DNA of 64,000 bases from Tumebacillus algifaecis (GCF_002243515.1 NZ_CP022657.1:1913001-1977000); one strand, 5' to 3'; positions 51,038 to 60,032 are shown, counted from the stretch's first letter. Notes: generated by a model not told the origin, from the sequence alone. Program-made: numbers and translations.

Positions 51038-51775
51038 ATGAAATCGCTTTGGGGACTCCTGCTGGCGTTTGCAATTTTGCTGGCGGCGCTCTTTGCCGCG
51101 CTGTTCAAGGTGATGGCTTGGTATGGGATTGTGCTGTTGGCGCTTACGCTCTTCCTGATGCTTGCGCTCGTGCTCCCTGTGAGGATCGAAGTGCATTACA
51201 AAAGGGATGGCCGAGATGACCGACTTCATTTGGGTGTGCGAGTGCTGTTCGGGTTGATCAAATTCGGCTATGATGTTCCGACCGTAGCGTTTATGGAGCG
51301 AGCTGGGATGATCGGTATCAAAAAAGAGCCGGCCAAAGGGATGCCAAAAAGAAAGCAGGGCTGGGTCACCATCACGGTGGAAAAGCTTCAAAAGATACAG
51401 CGGCAGATCAATCAATTTCGTCGACGGATCGGCAAATACAAGCGGGCGATGCGCAAGTTTACCAAAACGTTTCATATTGAGTCGTTCAAGTGGCGAACGA
51501 TGTTTGGAACGGGCGATGCCGCCCAGACTGGCTATACGACAGGACTCGCTTGGGGCATAAAAGGTATGCTTTCAAGTTTCATCTACCGTTATTTATCAGT
51601 TTCAACTCGGTTGTGCTACGATGTGAAACCTCATTTTCAGGCCAAAGGATTTCGCACGGAACTATCCTGCATAATCCGTTTCCGGCCGGGTAAAGCTATC
51701 TTTGCAGGACTTACATTGGTATTTCTATGGTTGAGGGAGGGCGCAAAATGGCGGAACATCCGATCCAAGGCTTGA
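51038..51775 (+). CDS. DUF2953 family protein (YtfI-like)
   Basis: 245 residues. Two adjacent N-terminal membrane helices (about 5-45) precede a basic soluble region rich in K and R. The family (DUF2953) is found next to ytfJ in spore formers and has no defined function. ATG 51038 follows GTGGAGGAGG; the longer frame from 50960 begins at the terminator. Its end overlaps the start of ytfJ by 28 bases, so the two are coupled. Confidence 0.8.
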   Translation: MKSLWGLLLAFAILLAALFAALFKVMAWYGIVLLALTLFLMLALVLPVRIEVHYKRDGRDDRLHLGVRVLFGLIKFGYDVPTVAFMERAGMIGIKKEPAKGMPKRKQGWVTITVEKLQKIQRQINQFRRRIGKYKRAMRKFTKTFHIESFKWRTMFGTGDAAQTGYTTGLAWGIKGMLSSFIYRYLSVSTRLCYDVKPHFQAKGFRTELSCIIRFRPGKAIFAGLTLVFLWLREGAKWRNIRSKA

Positions 51776-52257
51776 TGCAAACGGCCATGGAAAACATTAA
51801 AGAAATGGTCGATGTGAACACGATTGTCGGTGACCCGGTCGCGACGCCTGATGGCAGTGTGATTTTGCCGATTTCAAAAGTGGGATTTGGATTTGCGGCG
51901 GGCGGTTCGGAATTTGACATGGAAGCAGATACGAACAAAGGCAAAAGCGGCGAGCAGACCAATGTGGAGCTGCCGTTTGGCGGCGGTGCGGGCGGCGGGG
52001 TGTCAATCACGCCGATCGGGTTCTTGGTCGTCGGCAACGGCCAGGTGAAAATGCTTTCGACCGAAGGACCGAACCAGCTTTACGATAAGCTGATCGACCT
52101 CGCCCCGCAAATGTTCGATAAGGTCAATCAGATGATCAAAAAGAACAAGAACGGACAGGGTGGACAACAAGCTCAGGGCCAAGGGCAAAACGGCAATTCC
52201 GGCTCGCGCAAACAGCAAGGTCAAAATCAAAATTCGCAACATGATGCTGATTACTGA
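51748..52257 (+). CDS. ytfJ: GerW family sporulation protein YtfJ
   Basis: 169 residues. The GerW/YtfJ domain (about 1-120) includes DVNTIVGDPVATPDGSVILPISKVGFGFAAGG and PIGFLVVG. The C-terminal 40 residues are a low-complexity tail rich in G, Q, N and S. In Bacillus YtfJ is a forespore protein linked to spore germination. ATG 51748 follows GAGGGAGGG inside the ytfI coding region. Confidence 0.9.
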   Translation: MAEHPIQGLMQTAMENIKEMVDVNTIVGDPVATPDGSVILPISKVGFGFAAGGSEFDMEADTNKGKSGEQTNVELPFGGGAGGGVSITPIGFLVVGNGQVKMLSTEGPNQLYDKLIDLAPQMFDKVNQMIKKNKNGQGGQQAQGQGQNGNSGSRKQQGQNQNSQHDADY

Positions 52258-52266
52258 TGTTCGCAG

Positions 52267-52293
52267 GACGTCCCGATATGGGGCGTCTTTTTC
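52267..52293 (+). terminator. Terminator of ytfIJ
   Basis: GACGTCCC and GGGGCGTC pair with one G-T, followed by five T. Confidence 0.8.
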
Positions 52294-52369
52294 TTTGTGG
52301 GATAAGCCCCGGGCTTGTGCATATACATAGGACAGACAGAACCTATGTGTGAGGAGTGGAGGACCAGAG

Positions 52370-53560
52370 ATGAAACGGAAATCGCTCGCGGCAGCACTTG
52401 CATTTGCTCTCTTGTTTTTGACGGTGCACCCAGCAGCCGCTACTCATGATCCCAAAAGCAACGCATTTCTGGAAGCGATCCCTGCTTCCCACAGCTTGTA
52501 CGCCGAAGAAGTTTCGGTCAGCGCCCATTCTGCTGCCGTGATTGACGTGCAGACCGGGCGCGTTCTTTATGAAAAGAACGGTGACGACAAAATGCTGATC
52601 GCATCGCTCACCAAGATCATCACGGCGATTGTGGCGATCGAATCGGGCGTTGATCTGAACAGCGAGGTCACCGTCTCCAGCCGTGCGTCAGGGAAAGAAG
52701 GCTCCTCGATCTACTTAAAAGTCGGGGAAAAGCAAAAGCTGATCGATCTGCTCTATGCGGTGATGCTCCGCTCCGGAAACGATGCGGCGACGGCGGTGGC
52801 TGAGCATGTGGGCAAGACGGAACAAGGCTTCGTTGAGATGATGAACAAAAAAGTGGAGGATCTGGGTCTGAAAGGCACTCATTTTGCGAACCCGCATGGA
52901 TTGGATGCCAAAGAGCACTTTTCAAGCGCACACGACATGGCGGTGCTGACCGCCTATGCGCTTCGCAATCCCATTTTTGCAGAAATCGTCAAGACGAAGG
53001 TCAAATCGATCCCGATGCCAGGCGAAGCTTGGGAGCGTAAAATGCATAACAAAAATAAGATGCTCGTGCGCTATGAAGGTGCGGATGGCGTGAAGACAGG
53101 CTATACCAAGGCGGCCGGCCGGTGCTTGGCCTCTTCCGCGACACGCGACGGCAGACAGATCGTCGTGTTGACCCTTGATGCTTCCAGCGACTGGGATGAC
53201 CATGCCAGACTGCTCGATCACGGTTTTTTGAAGTATCAATTTATGCCGGTCGTCAAAGAACACGATGTCCTGCAGACGGTGCCCGTGGAAGATGGTCTGA
53301 AACAGGAAGTCGATGTGGTCGTCGGACATGAGTTCCATTATCCACTGCGGGAAGATGAAAAGGACAAGATCGTCCAGAAGATCGAACTTGAAGACGAACT
53401 GCACGCACCGCTGACTGCCGGGCAGATCGTGGGAGAGATGAAGATTTACTTTGAAGACCGCCTCGTCGGTCAAGTGCCGATTCTCGCTGGGCATGATGTG
53501 CAGGAAAAGACGTTTTGGGGCAAGTTTAAGAGTCTGTTTTCGAACATGATCAGCCGCTGA
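52370..53560 (+). CDS. dacB: D-alanyl-D-alanine carboxypeptidase DacB (sporulation)
   Basis: 396 residues with a signal peptide (LAAALAFALLFLTVHPAAA). Serine peptidase motifs S79-LTK, SGN (LRSGNDAAT) and KTG (DGVKTGYTK) are complete, followed by a beta domain and a C-terminal amphipathic anchor. DacB works from the mother cell to set cortex cross-linking. The operon dacB-spmA-spmB is the same as in Bacillus. ATG 52370 follows AGGAGTGGAGG. An inverted repeat ACATAGG...CCTATGT at 52325-52348 lies in the leader; I did not find a convincing sigma-E promoter. Confidence 0.92.
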   Translation: MKRKSLAAALAFALLFLTVHPAAATHDPKSNAFLEAIPASHSLYAEEVSVSAHSAAVIDVQTGRVLYEKNGDDKMLIASLTKIITAIVAIESGVDLNSEVTVSSRASGKEGSSIYLKVGEKQKLIDLLYAVMLRSGNDAATAVAEHVGKTEQGFVEMMNKKVEDLGLKGTHFANPHGLDAKEHFSSAHDMAVLTAYALRNPIFAEIVKTKVKSIPMPGEAWERKMHNKNKMLVRYEGADGVKTGYTKAAGRCLASSATRDGRQIVVLTLDASSDWDDHARLLDHGFLKYQFMPVVKEHDVLQTVPVEDGLKQEVDVVVGHEFHYPLREDEKDKIVQKIELEDELHAPLTAGQIVGEMKIYFEDRLVGQVPILAGHDVQEKTFWGKFKSLFSNMISR

Positions 53561-53579
53561 TAGAAAGGAGTGTGACGGA

Positions 53580-54179
53580 ATGATCAACGCGATCTGGGTG
53601 TTTATGATTTTCGCGGGCGTTGTCGTCGCAGCTCTAAACGGGCGGATGGAACTGGTCACCAACGCGGTCTTGAACGGGGCTAAACAAGGTGTGGTCGTCT
53701 GTTTGGGCCTGCTTTCGATCATGGTGTTTTGGCTTGGGTTGATGAAGATTGCCGAGGCGGCGGGGTTGGTGCAATCGTTTGCTAAAGTGCTGTATCCGCT
53801 GGCTCGCTTCCTCTACCCGTCCGTACCGAAAGATCATCCTGCGATGGGGTCGATCGTTGCCAACATGAGCGCCAACATGCTCGGCCTCGGCAACGCGGCC
53901 ACACCGCTCGGCTTAAAAGCGATGCGCGAACTGCAAGATTTAAATCCGGACAAAGAGAAGGCGTCAGATGCGATGTGCACCTTGCTTGCGATCAACACTT
54001 CGGGACTCACGATCATCCCAGCCACGGTCATCGGGTTGCGTTTGCAGTATGGATCGACCAATCCGACGGAGATCGTGGTCTCGACGTTGATGGCTACGCT
54101 GCTGGCCACGACGACCGCAGTGCTGCTCGATCGCTATTACCGCAGTCGTGAACGGAAGAGATGGGGTGGTGGGCCATGA
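53580..54179 (+). CDS. spmA: Spore maturation protein A
   Basis: 199 residues, nucleoside-recognition (Gate) family membrane protein with about five helices, conserved VPKDHPAMGSIVANMSANMLGLGNAATPLGLKAM and NTSGLTIIPATVIGLR. With SpmB it is needed for normal dehydration of the spore core. ATG 53580 follows GAAAGGAG. It overlaps spmB by four bases. Confidence 0.94.
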   Translation: MINAIWVFMIFAGVVVAALNGRMELVTNAVLNGAKQGVVVCLGLLSIMVFWLGLMKIAEAAGLVQSFAKVLYPLARFLYPSVPKDHPAMGSIVANMSANMLGLGNAATPLGLKAMRELQDLNPDKEKASDAMCTLLAINTSGLTIIPATVIGLRLQYGSTNPTEIVVSTLMATLLATTTAVLLDRYYRSRERKRWGGGP

Positions 54180-54712
54180 TGGGACTGGTTCAGGTCATCG
54201 CCGCGTGGACATTGCCTGTGATCATTGCCTTTATTCCGACCTATGCCTATTTCTTTCGCAAAATTCCTGTTTATGAAACGTTTATCGACGGTGCCAAAGG
54301 CGGCCTTCCGACGGTGATCAAGCTGATGCCGCATCTGGTCGGCATGCTCGTCGCCGTCAGCGTGTTTCGTGAATCGGGCGCGCTCGATCTGCTGATCTCT
54401 GCGCTCAACCCGCTTTTGGTACCGCTTGGGGTACCGCCCGAATTTCTACCGATGGCGCTGTTGCGCTCGATTTCAGGGTCCGGTTCGATGGCGATCATGA
54501 CCGACATTTTTCAGGCGCACGGCCCCGACTCGTTTCTGGGAAAGCTGGCCTCGACGATGCAAGGCGCTTCAGACACCACACTGTATGTGCTGACCGTCTA
54601 TTTTGGCTCGGTCGGCATCCGCAATGCCCGTTATGCCGTCAAAGTCGGACTGCTGGCCGACCTCGCTTCTGTCATCGCCTCGCTTGCCGTTGTGCATCTC
54701 ATTTTTCATTAA
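54176..54712 (+). CDS. spmB: Spore maturation protein B
   Basis: 178 residues, paralogue and partner of SpmA with about five helices and the conserved RSISGSGSMAIMTDI and GASDTTLYVLTVYFGSVGIRN. ATG 54176 overlaps the spmA stop (ATGA); a second ATG follows at 54179. It completes the dacB-spmA-spmB operon. Confidence 0.94.
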   Translation: MMGLVQVIAAWTLPVIIAFIPTYAYFFRKIPVYETFIDGAKGGLPTVIKLMPHLVGMLVAVSVFRESGALDLLISALNPLLVPLGVPPEFLPMALLRSISGSGSMAIMTDIFQAHGPDSFLGKLASTMQGASDTTLYVLTVYFGSVGIRNARYAVKVGLLADLASVIASLAVVHLIFH

Positions 54713-54809
54713 ATGTCTTCAAAAAAGTTGATCACTTTGGCCAGCCTCCCGTGCATATGATGCTGTTACTACAACGCTATCGTTTCACGACGAATCCAAA
54801 AGGGGCGGG

Positions 54810-55160
54810 GTGTCAGGTTTGGGAGAATTTGCAGGAATTGTATTGCACGATTCTGCCTGTCCCGCACGGACTCGGGGAGGGTTTGATTTTTATATCTGCA
54901 GGGATGGCACGGTGGTGACGTCACAGGATTTTCTTGATGACGACCATGTACATGTTTGTGTGGAAGGGGATTTTTCGGCCCCGCTTGAAAACTCCGAGCT
55001 GGTGCGGGAGCAGATCTTTGTGCTGGTCAAACTGGTGATTCGGCTAGCCTCTGCGTTCAAATTTGATCCGGAGAAAATGATGGCCCACGGAGATTTGTGC
55101 CCTGGCGTTGAATTTCCCTGGCATGAACTAAAAATAAGAATCGACCGTCCCCCGCACTGA
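54810..55160 (+). CDS. Minimal N-acetylmuramoyl-L-alanine amidase-like protein
   Basis: 116 residues. The pattern resembles the Amidase_2/PGRP fold: an early histidine in IVLHDSA, a central FDFYICRDGTV, and a late MMAHGDLCPGVEFPW that supplies the second histidine and a cysteine as possible zinc ligands. The protein is much shorter than usual (about 150 or more) and has no signal peptide, so it may be a minimal or non-catalytic member. GTG 54810 follows AAAAGGGG. It stands between spmB and rluB with its own terminator. Confidence 0.6.
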   Translation: MSGLGEFAGIVLHDSACPARTRGGFDFYICRDGTVVTSQDFLDDDHVHVCVEGDFSAPLENSELVREQIFVLVKLVIRLASAFKFDPEKMMAHGDLCPGVEFPWHELKIRIDRPPH

Positions 55161-55184
55161 CCCGTTGCGGGGGATTTGATTTTA
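55148..55184 (+). terminator. Terminator of the amidase-like gene
   Basis: CCCCCGCA and TGCGGGGG pair around CTGACCCGT, followed by a T-rich stretch. Confidence 0.8.
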
Positions 55185-55202
55185 ACGGGGAGGTTGATTA
55201 GA

Positions 55203-55235
55203 ATGAGTGAGCATAGGAAACGCGTGGGAGAGTGA
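55203..55235 (+). CDS. Possible 10-codon leader peptide before rluB
   Basis: ATG 55203 follows GGGGAGG by nine bases and reads MSEHRKRVGE then TGA, eight bases before the rluB ATG. The strong ribosome binding site fits this frame better than any rluB start, so it may feed ribosomes into rluB. It could also be a chance frame. Confidence 0.3.
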   Translation: MSEHRKRVGE

Positions 55236-55242
55236 CAAAATC

Positions 55243-55971
55243 ATGGAACAGATGGAACGGCTGCAAAAAGTGCTGGCCCAAGCGGGAGTGGCATCCCGAC
55301 GCAAGTGTGAAGAGATCATCACAGCAGGTCAGGTACAAGTGAATGGCGTCGTCGTCACGGAGCTTGGCACCAAAGTGAATCCGCACCAAGACCGCATCGA
55401 AGTAAACGGCGTGCCAATCACGTCCGAAGAAAAAGTATACATCATGCTCAACAAGCCGATCGGCGTCGTATCGACCGCTTCTGACCCGCAAGGCCGCAAG
55501 ACGGTCGTCGATGTGGTCGGCGCCGATCAGCGCGTGTACCCGGTCGGCCGCCTCGATCTCGACACGTCAGGATTGCTTTTGATGACCAACGACGGGGAAC
55601 TGGCCAACGGGATGATGCACCCCCGGCATGAGATCGATAAAACGTACCGCGCTTGGGTGCGCGGCAACGTGAACAGCGAAGCGGCCAAACAGTTGGCCAG
55701 CGGAGTAGAGTTGGAAGACGGACCGACCGCCCCGGCCAAAGTGAAGATCGTCCAGGTCGGAAATGGCGAAACGCAGATTGAGATCACCATTCACGAGGGG
55801 CGTAACCGGCAAGTCCGTCGGATGTGTGAAGCGATCGGTCATCCAGTCAAATCGCTACACCGCGTTCAGGTTGCTTTTTTGAAACTTGGCCGTCTGCGTT
55901 ATGGAGAGATGCGTTCGCTGACTCCGGCAGAAGTGGACAGGTTGTATGCGGTCACTGGAATCAAACGGTAA
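55243..55971 (+). CDS. rluB: Ribosomal large subunit pseudouridine synthase B
   Basis: 242 residues. An S4 RNA-binding domain (residues 1-62, RLQKVLAQAGVASRRKCEEII) precedes the RsuA-family catalytic domain with the catalytic aspartate in GRLDLDTSGLLLMTNDG and the EGRNRQVRRMCEAIGHPV motif. It modifies 23S rRNA near the peptidyl transferase centre. Start ATG 55243 is chosen because the family begins about here; GTG 55207 is an in-frame alternative. rluB next to spmAB and resA is conserved in Bacillus. Confidence 0.92.
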   Translation: MEQMERLQKVLAQAGVASRRKCEEIITAGQVQVNGVVVTELGTKVNPHQDRIEVNGVPITSEEKVYIMLNKPIGVVSTASDPQGRKTVVDVVGADQRVYPVGRLDLDTSGLLLMTNDGELANGMMHPRHEIDKTYRAWVRGNVNSEAAKQLASGVELEDGPTAPAKVKIVQVGNGETQIEITIHEGRNRQVRRMCEAIGHPVKSLHRVQVAFLKLGRLRYGEMRSLTPAEVDRLYAVTGIKR

Positions 55972-55986
55972 GAACGGGGCATTCTA
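55958..55986 (+). promoter_or_regulatory. Candidate sigma-G promoter of the YhcN-like gene at 56020
   Basis: GAATC (55958-55962), 17 bases, CATTCTA (55980-55986). The -10 is a perfect sigma-G match and the -35 has one mismatch. YhcN is a sigma-G protein in B. subtilis. Confidence 0.45.
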
Positions 55987-56019
55987 TGGGCAGAGAATCT
56001 GCTCCTTAGGAGGCTCCTC

Positions 56020-56574
56020 ATGGAAACATTGGCTCGAAATGCGACCTATTTGTTGCTCGTAACAGCGCTTGCGGCGACAGTTGTCGGATGCAATCGGCTG
56101 GCCGATCCGACTCCGCTGCCTGCGCGCGAGACGCAAGATACCCGCGCAGACAAAGGCATGCAATCGTACGGCGGGTACCGCTCGCCGACGGAAGACCGCA
56201 TGATCTCCACAGATCATAGTGCTTCGGCGATGAACGCACACAGCCGCAAACCTTTTTCCGCACGCGGGATGGCCTATGAACTGGAAGCGTTGGAATCGAT
56301 CCGAGAGGCCGCGGTGATCATCACAGGCACCAAGGCATATGTCGGCATCCAAGCTGCAGACGGCCATCTCCCGCCCGAACTACCGCAGACGATCGTCAGC
56401 AAAATTCGTCAGATGCACACATTGGTCGATCAGGTTCACCTCACCGAAGACGCGCAAGCTTTTGATGTGCTCAAAGGCTATTCCCAAGCGCTGGAACAAG
56501 GGCAGCCATTGAGCCGTTATGAAAGCCAATTTCGCAATGTGGTGCAAAGCGGTTCATGGATGACAGGTTCCTGA
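56020..56574 (+). CDS. YhcN/YlaJ-type sporulation lipoprotein
   Basis: 184 residues. A lipoprotein signal peptide ends in TVVGC (cysteine near residue 24), a linker of low complexity follows, and the C-terminal half (about 85-160) has the YhcN/YlaJ pattern (ALESIREAAVIITGTKAYVGIQ). These proteins sit in the spore inner membrane and affect germination or outgrowth. ATG 56020 follows TTAGGAGG. A second member lies at 62544-63122. Confidence 0.8.
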   Translation: METLARNATYLLLVTALAATVVGCNRLADPTPLPARETQDTRADKGMQSYGGYRSPTEDRMISTDHSASAMNAHSRKPFSARGMAYELEALESIREAAVIITGTKAYVGIQAADGHLPPELPQTIVSKIRQMHTLVDQVHLTEDAQAFDVLKGYSQALEQGQPLSRYESQFRNVVQSGSWMTGS

Positions 56575-56587
56575 AGATGGTAGCCGA

Positions 56588-56624
56588 AAAAGAAGCCTTT
56601 CCACTCGGGACAGGCTTCTTTATT
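56588..56624 (+). terminator. Terminator of the YhcN-like gene
   Basis: AAAGAAGCCT and AGGCTTCTTT stem with a loop of about 13 bases. Confidence 0.85.
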
Positions 56625-56733
56625 CATAAAGTTGTCACGATCTATTTCACAGCATTTCGAGACGTTCCTGTATAATAAGCGTTGGGTGAGTGTGCAGATT
56701 CAAGTCTCTATCTGGTATTGAGGTGTTAGCATA

Positions 56734-57279
56734 ATGTCCAGTCAATCGAACCGAACAAAAGTTATTACCATCGTGGTCCTGTTCATCGCGGCGCTCGGGA
56801 TCTTGGCTGCTGTGGTCAACTTTAATCAAAATGACGGCGCGGTCTCTTTAGAGATGGGCCATACTGCGCCAGACTTTACGCTTGAGACGCTGGATGGCAA
56901 AGAAGTCTCGCTGTCCGACTATCGGGGCAAAGTGGTCATGATCAACGTATGGGCTTCGTGGTGCGAACCATGCCGCAATGAGATGCCTGCCATCGAAAAA
57001 GCATATGAGACCTATCAAGACCAAGGGCTGGTCGTTCTCGGTGTCAATCTGAAAGAAAAGCGAGTTCCGATCCAAGGATTTGCGGATACTTACGACTTGA
57101 CCTTTCCGATTTTGTTAGATGTAGAGGGTCATGTGGGCATGGATCTGTACAAGGTAAAGCCGATCCCCACCACATTTTTTGTAGACCGTGACGGCGTATT
57201 GCGTCACCGCGCGGAACTGCCGATGTCCTTTTCCTACATTGAAAGCATCGCGAAACCGCTCCTTGAAGCTAGGAGATGA
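56734..57279 (+). CDS. resA: Thiol-disulfide oxidoreductase ResA
   Basis: 181 residues with an N-terminal membrane anchor (about 9-29) and an extracytoplasmic thioredoxin fold. The active site is C77-EP-C80 (WCEPC), the ResA signature dipeptide, and the cis-proline is in PIPTTFF. It reduces apocytochrome c haem-binding cysteines for ResB/ResC. ATG 56734 follows GAGGTG; TATAAT at 56671-56676 is a possible -10. Its end overlaps resB by four bases. Confidence 0.93.
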   Translation: MSSQSNRTKVITIVVLFIAALGILAAVVNFNQNDGAVSLEMGHTAPDFTLETLDGKEVSLSDYRGKVVMINVWASWCEPCRNEMPAIEKAYETYQDQGLVVLGVNLKEKRVPIQGFADTYDLTFPILLDVEGHVGMDLYKVKPIPTTFFVDRDGVLRHRAELPMSFSYIESIAKPLLEARR

Positions 57280-58772
57280 AACTGGTGCAAGCTGAGACAA
57301 AGAAGCAGAAGAAGCAAAAGAGCCTCTTTGATTACGTCTGGGACTTCTTCGCTTCCGTCAAAGTCGCGATCATCATCATCGTCGCGCTCGCTTTGACGGC
57401 GATCCTCGGGACGATCTACCCGCAGGAAAATGCGATTCCAAGCCCCAACCCGCAGTATTACTACATGGACACCTATGGAAAAATGGGTGATCTCTACTAT
57501 CGCTTAGGCTTATCCGATATGTACAACTCCTGGTGGTTCTTAACGCTTGTGCTGATGCTTGCGATCTCGCTGATCATCTGCTCGATCGAGCGCGTGGTAC
57601 CCCTGTACAAATCATTGAAAAACCAGCCGATTGCCCGCAAGGTGATCGCGATACGCTCCGACCGCTTGTACGCTGTGAAGGAAGCGGCTGGGGAGGCGGA
57701 CATCGACACGCTGGCCGCCGCTCTCAAAAAGAAACGTTATAAAGTCAGCCGTGAAGCGGGAGCCCTGCTCGCCGAAAAAGGCCGCCTCCCACGATTTGGT
57801 GCCTATATCATCCACATCGGACTTTTGATCATCATCGCAGGCGTCTTCGTTCGTCTGATTCCGGGTGCGTATTTCTCGGATATGGTCTGGTTGAAACAGG
57901 GAGAGCGCCAGTACATCGAAGAGGTCGGTTTCAGCCTGCAAAACAACGGTTTTGACTTGGAGTTTTACGATTCTGATCAGACGCGAGTGAAAAAATATGA
58001 GACGGATGTCGCGGTCTACGTTGGCGATGAAGAGAAAGTGAAAAAGCATCTGATCGTCAATGAGCCGCTCAAATTTAATCACACGCTGATTTATCAAAAC
58101 TCGTATGATCCCAATCCGATGTTCAAACGGGGGGCTGTCGAACTGTTTGAAAAGGCGTCGGGCAAGTCGCTCGGCACGTTCGAGATCAACTTTGATGATC
58201 CGCAGCAGGAGTACAAAGTCGGGGAGTACACGCTGACGATGATCAACTACTACCCGGATATCAAAGTCGATCCGGAAAAGGGTGGCGTGTTCACCAACTC
58301 GCGTGACGCGTATAACCCGGGGTTGCAGTTGAAGATCGCCAAACCAGGTGGAGAAGCGCAAACGCAGTGGATGATGCCTTTGGCACCGTTTGTTGAGGAG
58401 ATGCTCGGCAAGGATTACCAGTATAAATTGCAACTGGTGCAAGTCGAACTGTTCAACATGACCGGTCTGCGCTTGCAAAAAGACCTAGGAATTCCGGTTG
58501 TCTATTCCGGTTGTGCGGTCGTCTTGTGGGGTCTCGTACTCTGTTTCTACTTCCAACATCGCCGGATTTGGGCTAGACTTGAAGACGGAGTGTTGCACAT
58601 CGGTGCCAACACCAGCAAAAACTGGTTGGGCATGAACAAGGAGTTCAACAAGGCGACGGCTGGAATTGGCATTGAGCCTGTCGTTGTCAAGTCGAAGTCC
58701 AAAGCGAAACCAATCCAAACAGCAACATCACAATCTGATGCGAATCAAGGGAAGGAGGGAACTGAGCAATGA
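57276..58772 (+). CDS. resB: Cytochrome c biogenesis protein ResB
   Basis: 498 residues with three N-terminal-half membrane helices, a large extracytoplasmic domain (about 200-400) and a last helix (VVYSGCAVVLWGLVLCFYF). It is half of the System II haem lyase, with ResC. The C-terminal tail is rich in lysine and serine. ATG 57276 overlaps the resA stop; its own stop overlaps resC, so the genes are coupled. Confidence 0.93.
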   Translation: MKLVQAETKKQKKQKSLFDYVWDFFASVKVAIIIIVALALTAILGTIYPQENAIPSPNPQYYYMDTYGKMGDLYYRLGLSDMYNSWWFLTLVLMLAISLIICSIERVVPLYKSLKNQPIARKVIAIRSDRLYAVKEAAGEADIDTLAAALKKKRYKVSREAGALLAEKGRLPRFGAYIIHIGLLIIIAGVFVRLIPGAYFSDMVWLKQGERQYIEEVGFSLQNNGFDLEFYDSDQTRVKKYETDVAVYVGDEEKVKKHLIVNEPLKFNHTLIYQNSYDPNPMFKRGAVELFEKASGKSLGTFEINFDDPQQEYKVGEYTLTMINYYPDIKVDPEKGGVFTNSRDAYNPGLQLKIAKPGGEAQTQWMMPLAPFVEEMLGKDYQYKLQLVQVELFNMTGLRLQKDLGIPVVYSGCAVVLWGLVLCFYFQHRRIWARLEDGVLHIGANTSKNWLGMNKEFNKATAGIGIEPVVVKSKSKAKPIQTATSQSDANQGKEGTEQ

Positions 58773-59959
58773 TGACAGCTTCGAGCATTCTCTTTGGCTC
58801 GACCCTTGTTGCTTACTTTTTATCGGCGATCCTTTATGTAGTCGGCGTAACAGGAAGTAAGATGAAGGGCAGCGCAGGGAAAGCGAACGTATGGACGAAA
58901 TGGGGTTACATCGCCGCGATTGCAGGGGTGTTGTTCCAGCTTACTGCGATGATCACCCGCGGTGTTGCGGCCGGCTTCACGCCCGTTTCCAATATGTTTG
59001 AGTATATGAGTTTTTGGGCCTTTACGATCATGTTGGCCTTTGTCGTTATCAACTTTTTCTATAAAGTTCCGGGGCTAGGCGCTTTTGTCGTGCCGGTCGG
59101 CCTCACGATTCTCGCCTACGCGTCGGTGTTTCCACGCGAAGTCAAGCCGCTGATTCCGGCTTTGCAGTCATACTGGCTCAGCATCCATGTGACCACAGCT
59201 GCACTTGGTGAAGGGATTTTGACGATTTCCTTTGCAGCCGGGCTGATGTACTTGCTCGTCGTCACCGACGTGAGCAAGAAGTCGCTCTCTGCTAAGTTTT
59301 TAGAGTTTGTCGTCTACCTGTTTCTTGCCATGGTTTCGTTTATCGCGGTATCGCTCAGCTTCCGGATCGGCGGTTACGAATTGATCGCCCAGGTGGCAGA
59401 TTCGGCGTTTTTGTACAAAATGCCGCCGTTTGTCGGACCGTCTGGAACGGAACTTGGCTCTTTGACCACGTTCCTCGGCATTGCTTTGCCGCTGTTTAAT
59501 GCACCATCGTGGATGGAAGGTGCGAACGCTTCCGTCCAGTTCAATACCATCATCTGGACGATTGCAGGCTCTCTGGTGCTTTACGGCCTGTTGCGTCTGA
59601 TCGCAAGAAAGCCGCTCGTCATCACGATCTCCCGCTGGGTGCGCGGACTTGATGCAGACATGCTTGACGAAATGTCCTACCGCGCTGTGGCGATCGGCTA
59701 TCCGGTGTTCACGCTCGGCGCTTTGGTCTTCGCGATGATCTGGGCCCAAGAAGCGTGGGGTACGTACTGGAGTTGGGACCCGAAAGAGACATGGGCCTTG
59801 ATCACCTGGTTGTACTACACCGCCTATCTCCATCTGCGCTTGCGCCAAGGTTGGGATGGCGCTCGTACCGCATGGATGGCGGTCGCGGGCTTCGTGGTCA
59901 TCCTGTTCCTGCTCGTCGGGGTCAACTTGCTGATCCAAGGCCTGCACGCCTATGCATAA
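58769..59959 (+). CDS. resC: Cytochrome c biogenesis protein ResC (CcsA/CcsB family)
   Basis: 396 residues with about eight membrane helices. The haem-handling WWD motif is in WGTYWSWDPKETWALITW, and flanking histidines that ligate haem are visible (SIHVTTAALGEG and YTAYLHLRLR). It delivers haem to apocytochromes together with ResB. It overlaps the resB stop by four bases. Confidence 0.94.
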   Translation: MMTASSILFGSTLVAYFLSAILYVVGVTGSKMKGSAGKANVWTKWGYIAAIAGVLFQLTAMITRGVAAGFTPVSNMFEYMSFWAFTIMLAFVVINFFYKVPGLGAFVVPVGLTILAYASVFPREVKPLIPALQSYWLSIHVTTAALGEGILTISFAAGLMYLLVVTDVSKKSLSAKFLEFVVYLFLAMVSFIAVSLSFRIGGYELIAQVADSAFLYKMPPFVGPSGTELGSLTTFLGIALPLFNAPSWMEGANASVQFNTIIWTIAGSLVLYGLLRLIARKPLVITISRWVRGLDADMLDEMSYRAVAIGYPVFTLGALVFAMIWAQEAWGTYWSWDPKETWALITWLYYTAYLHLRLRQGWDGARTAWMAVAGFVVILFLLVGVNLLIQGLHAYA

Positions 59960-60032
59960 GTAAACAGAACAACAGGACAAGTCACCGAGAAACTTTTGGT
60001 GGCTTGTCGTTCTATAAGGGAGAGTGAATGAG

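Noticed and set aside
52325-52348. Sigma-E promoter for dacB near GCATATACATAGG.
   Set aside because: The -35 and -10 elements cannot be placed at 14-15 bases with acceptable matches; only an inverted repeat is clear.
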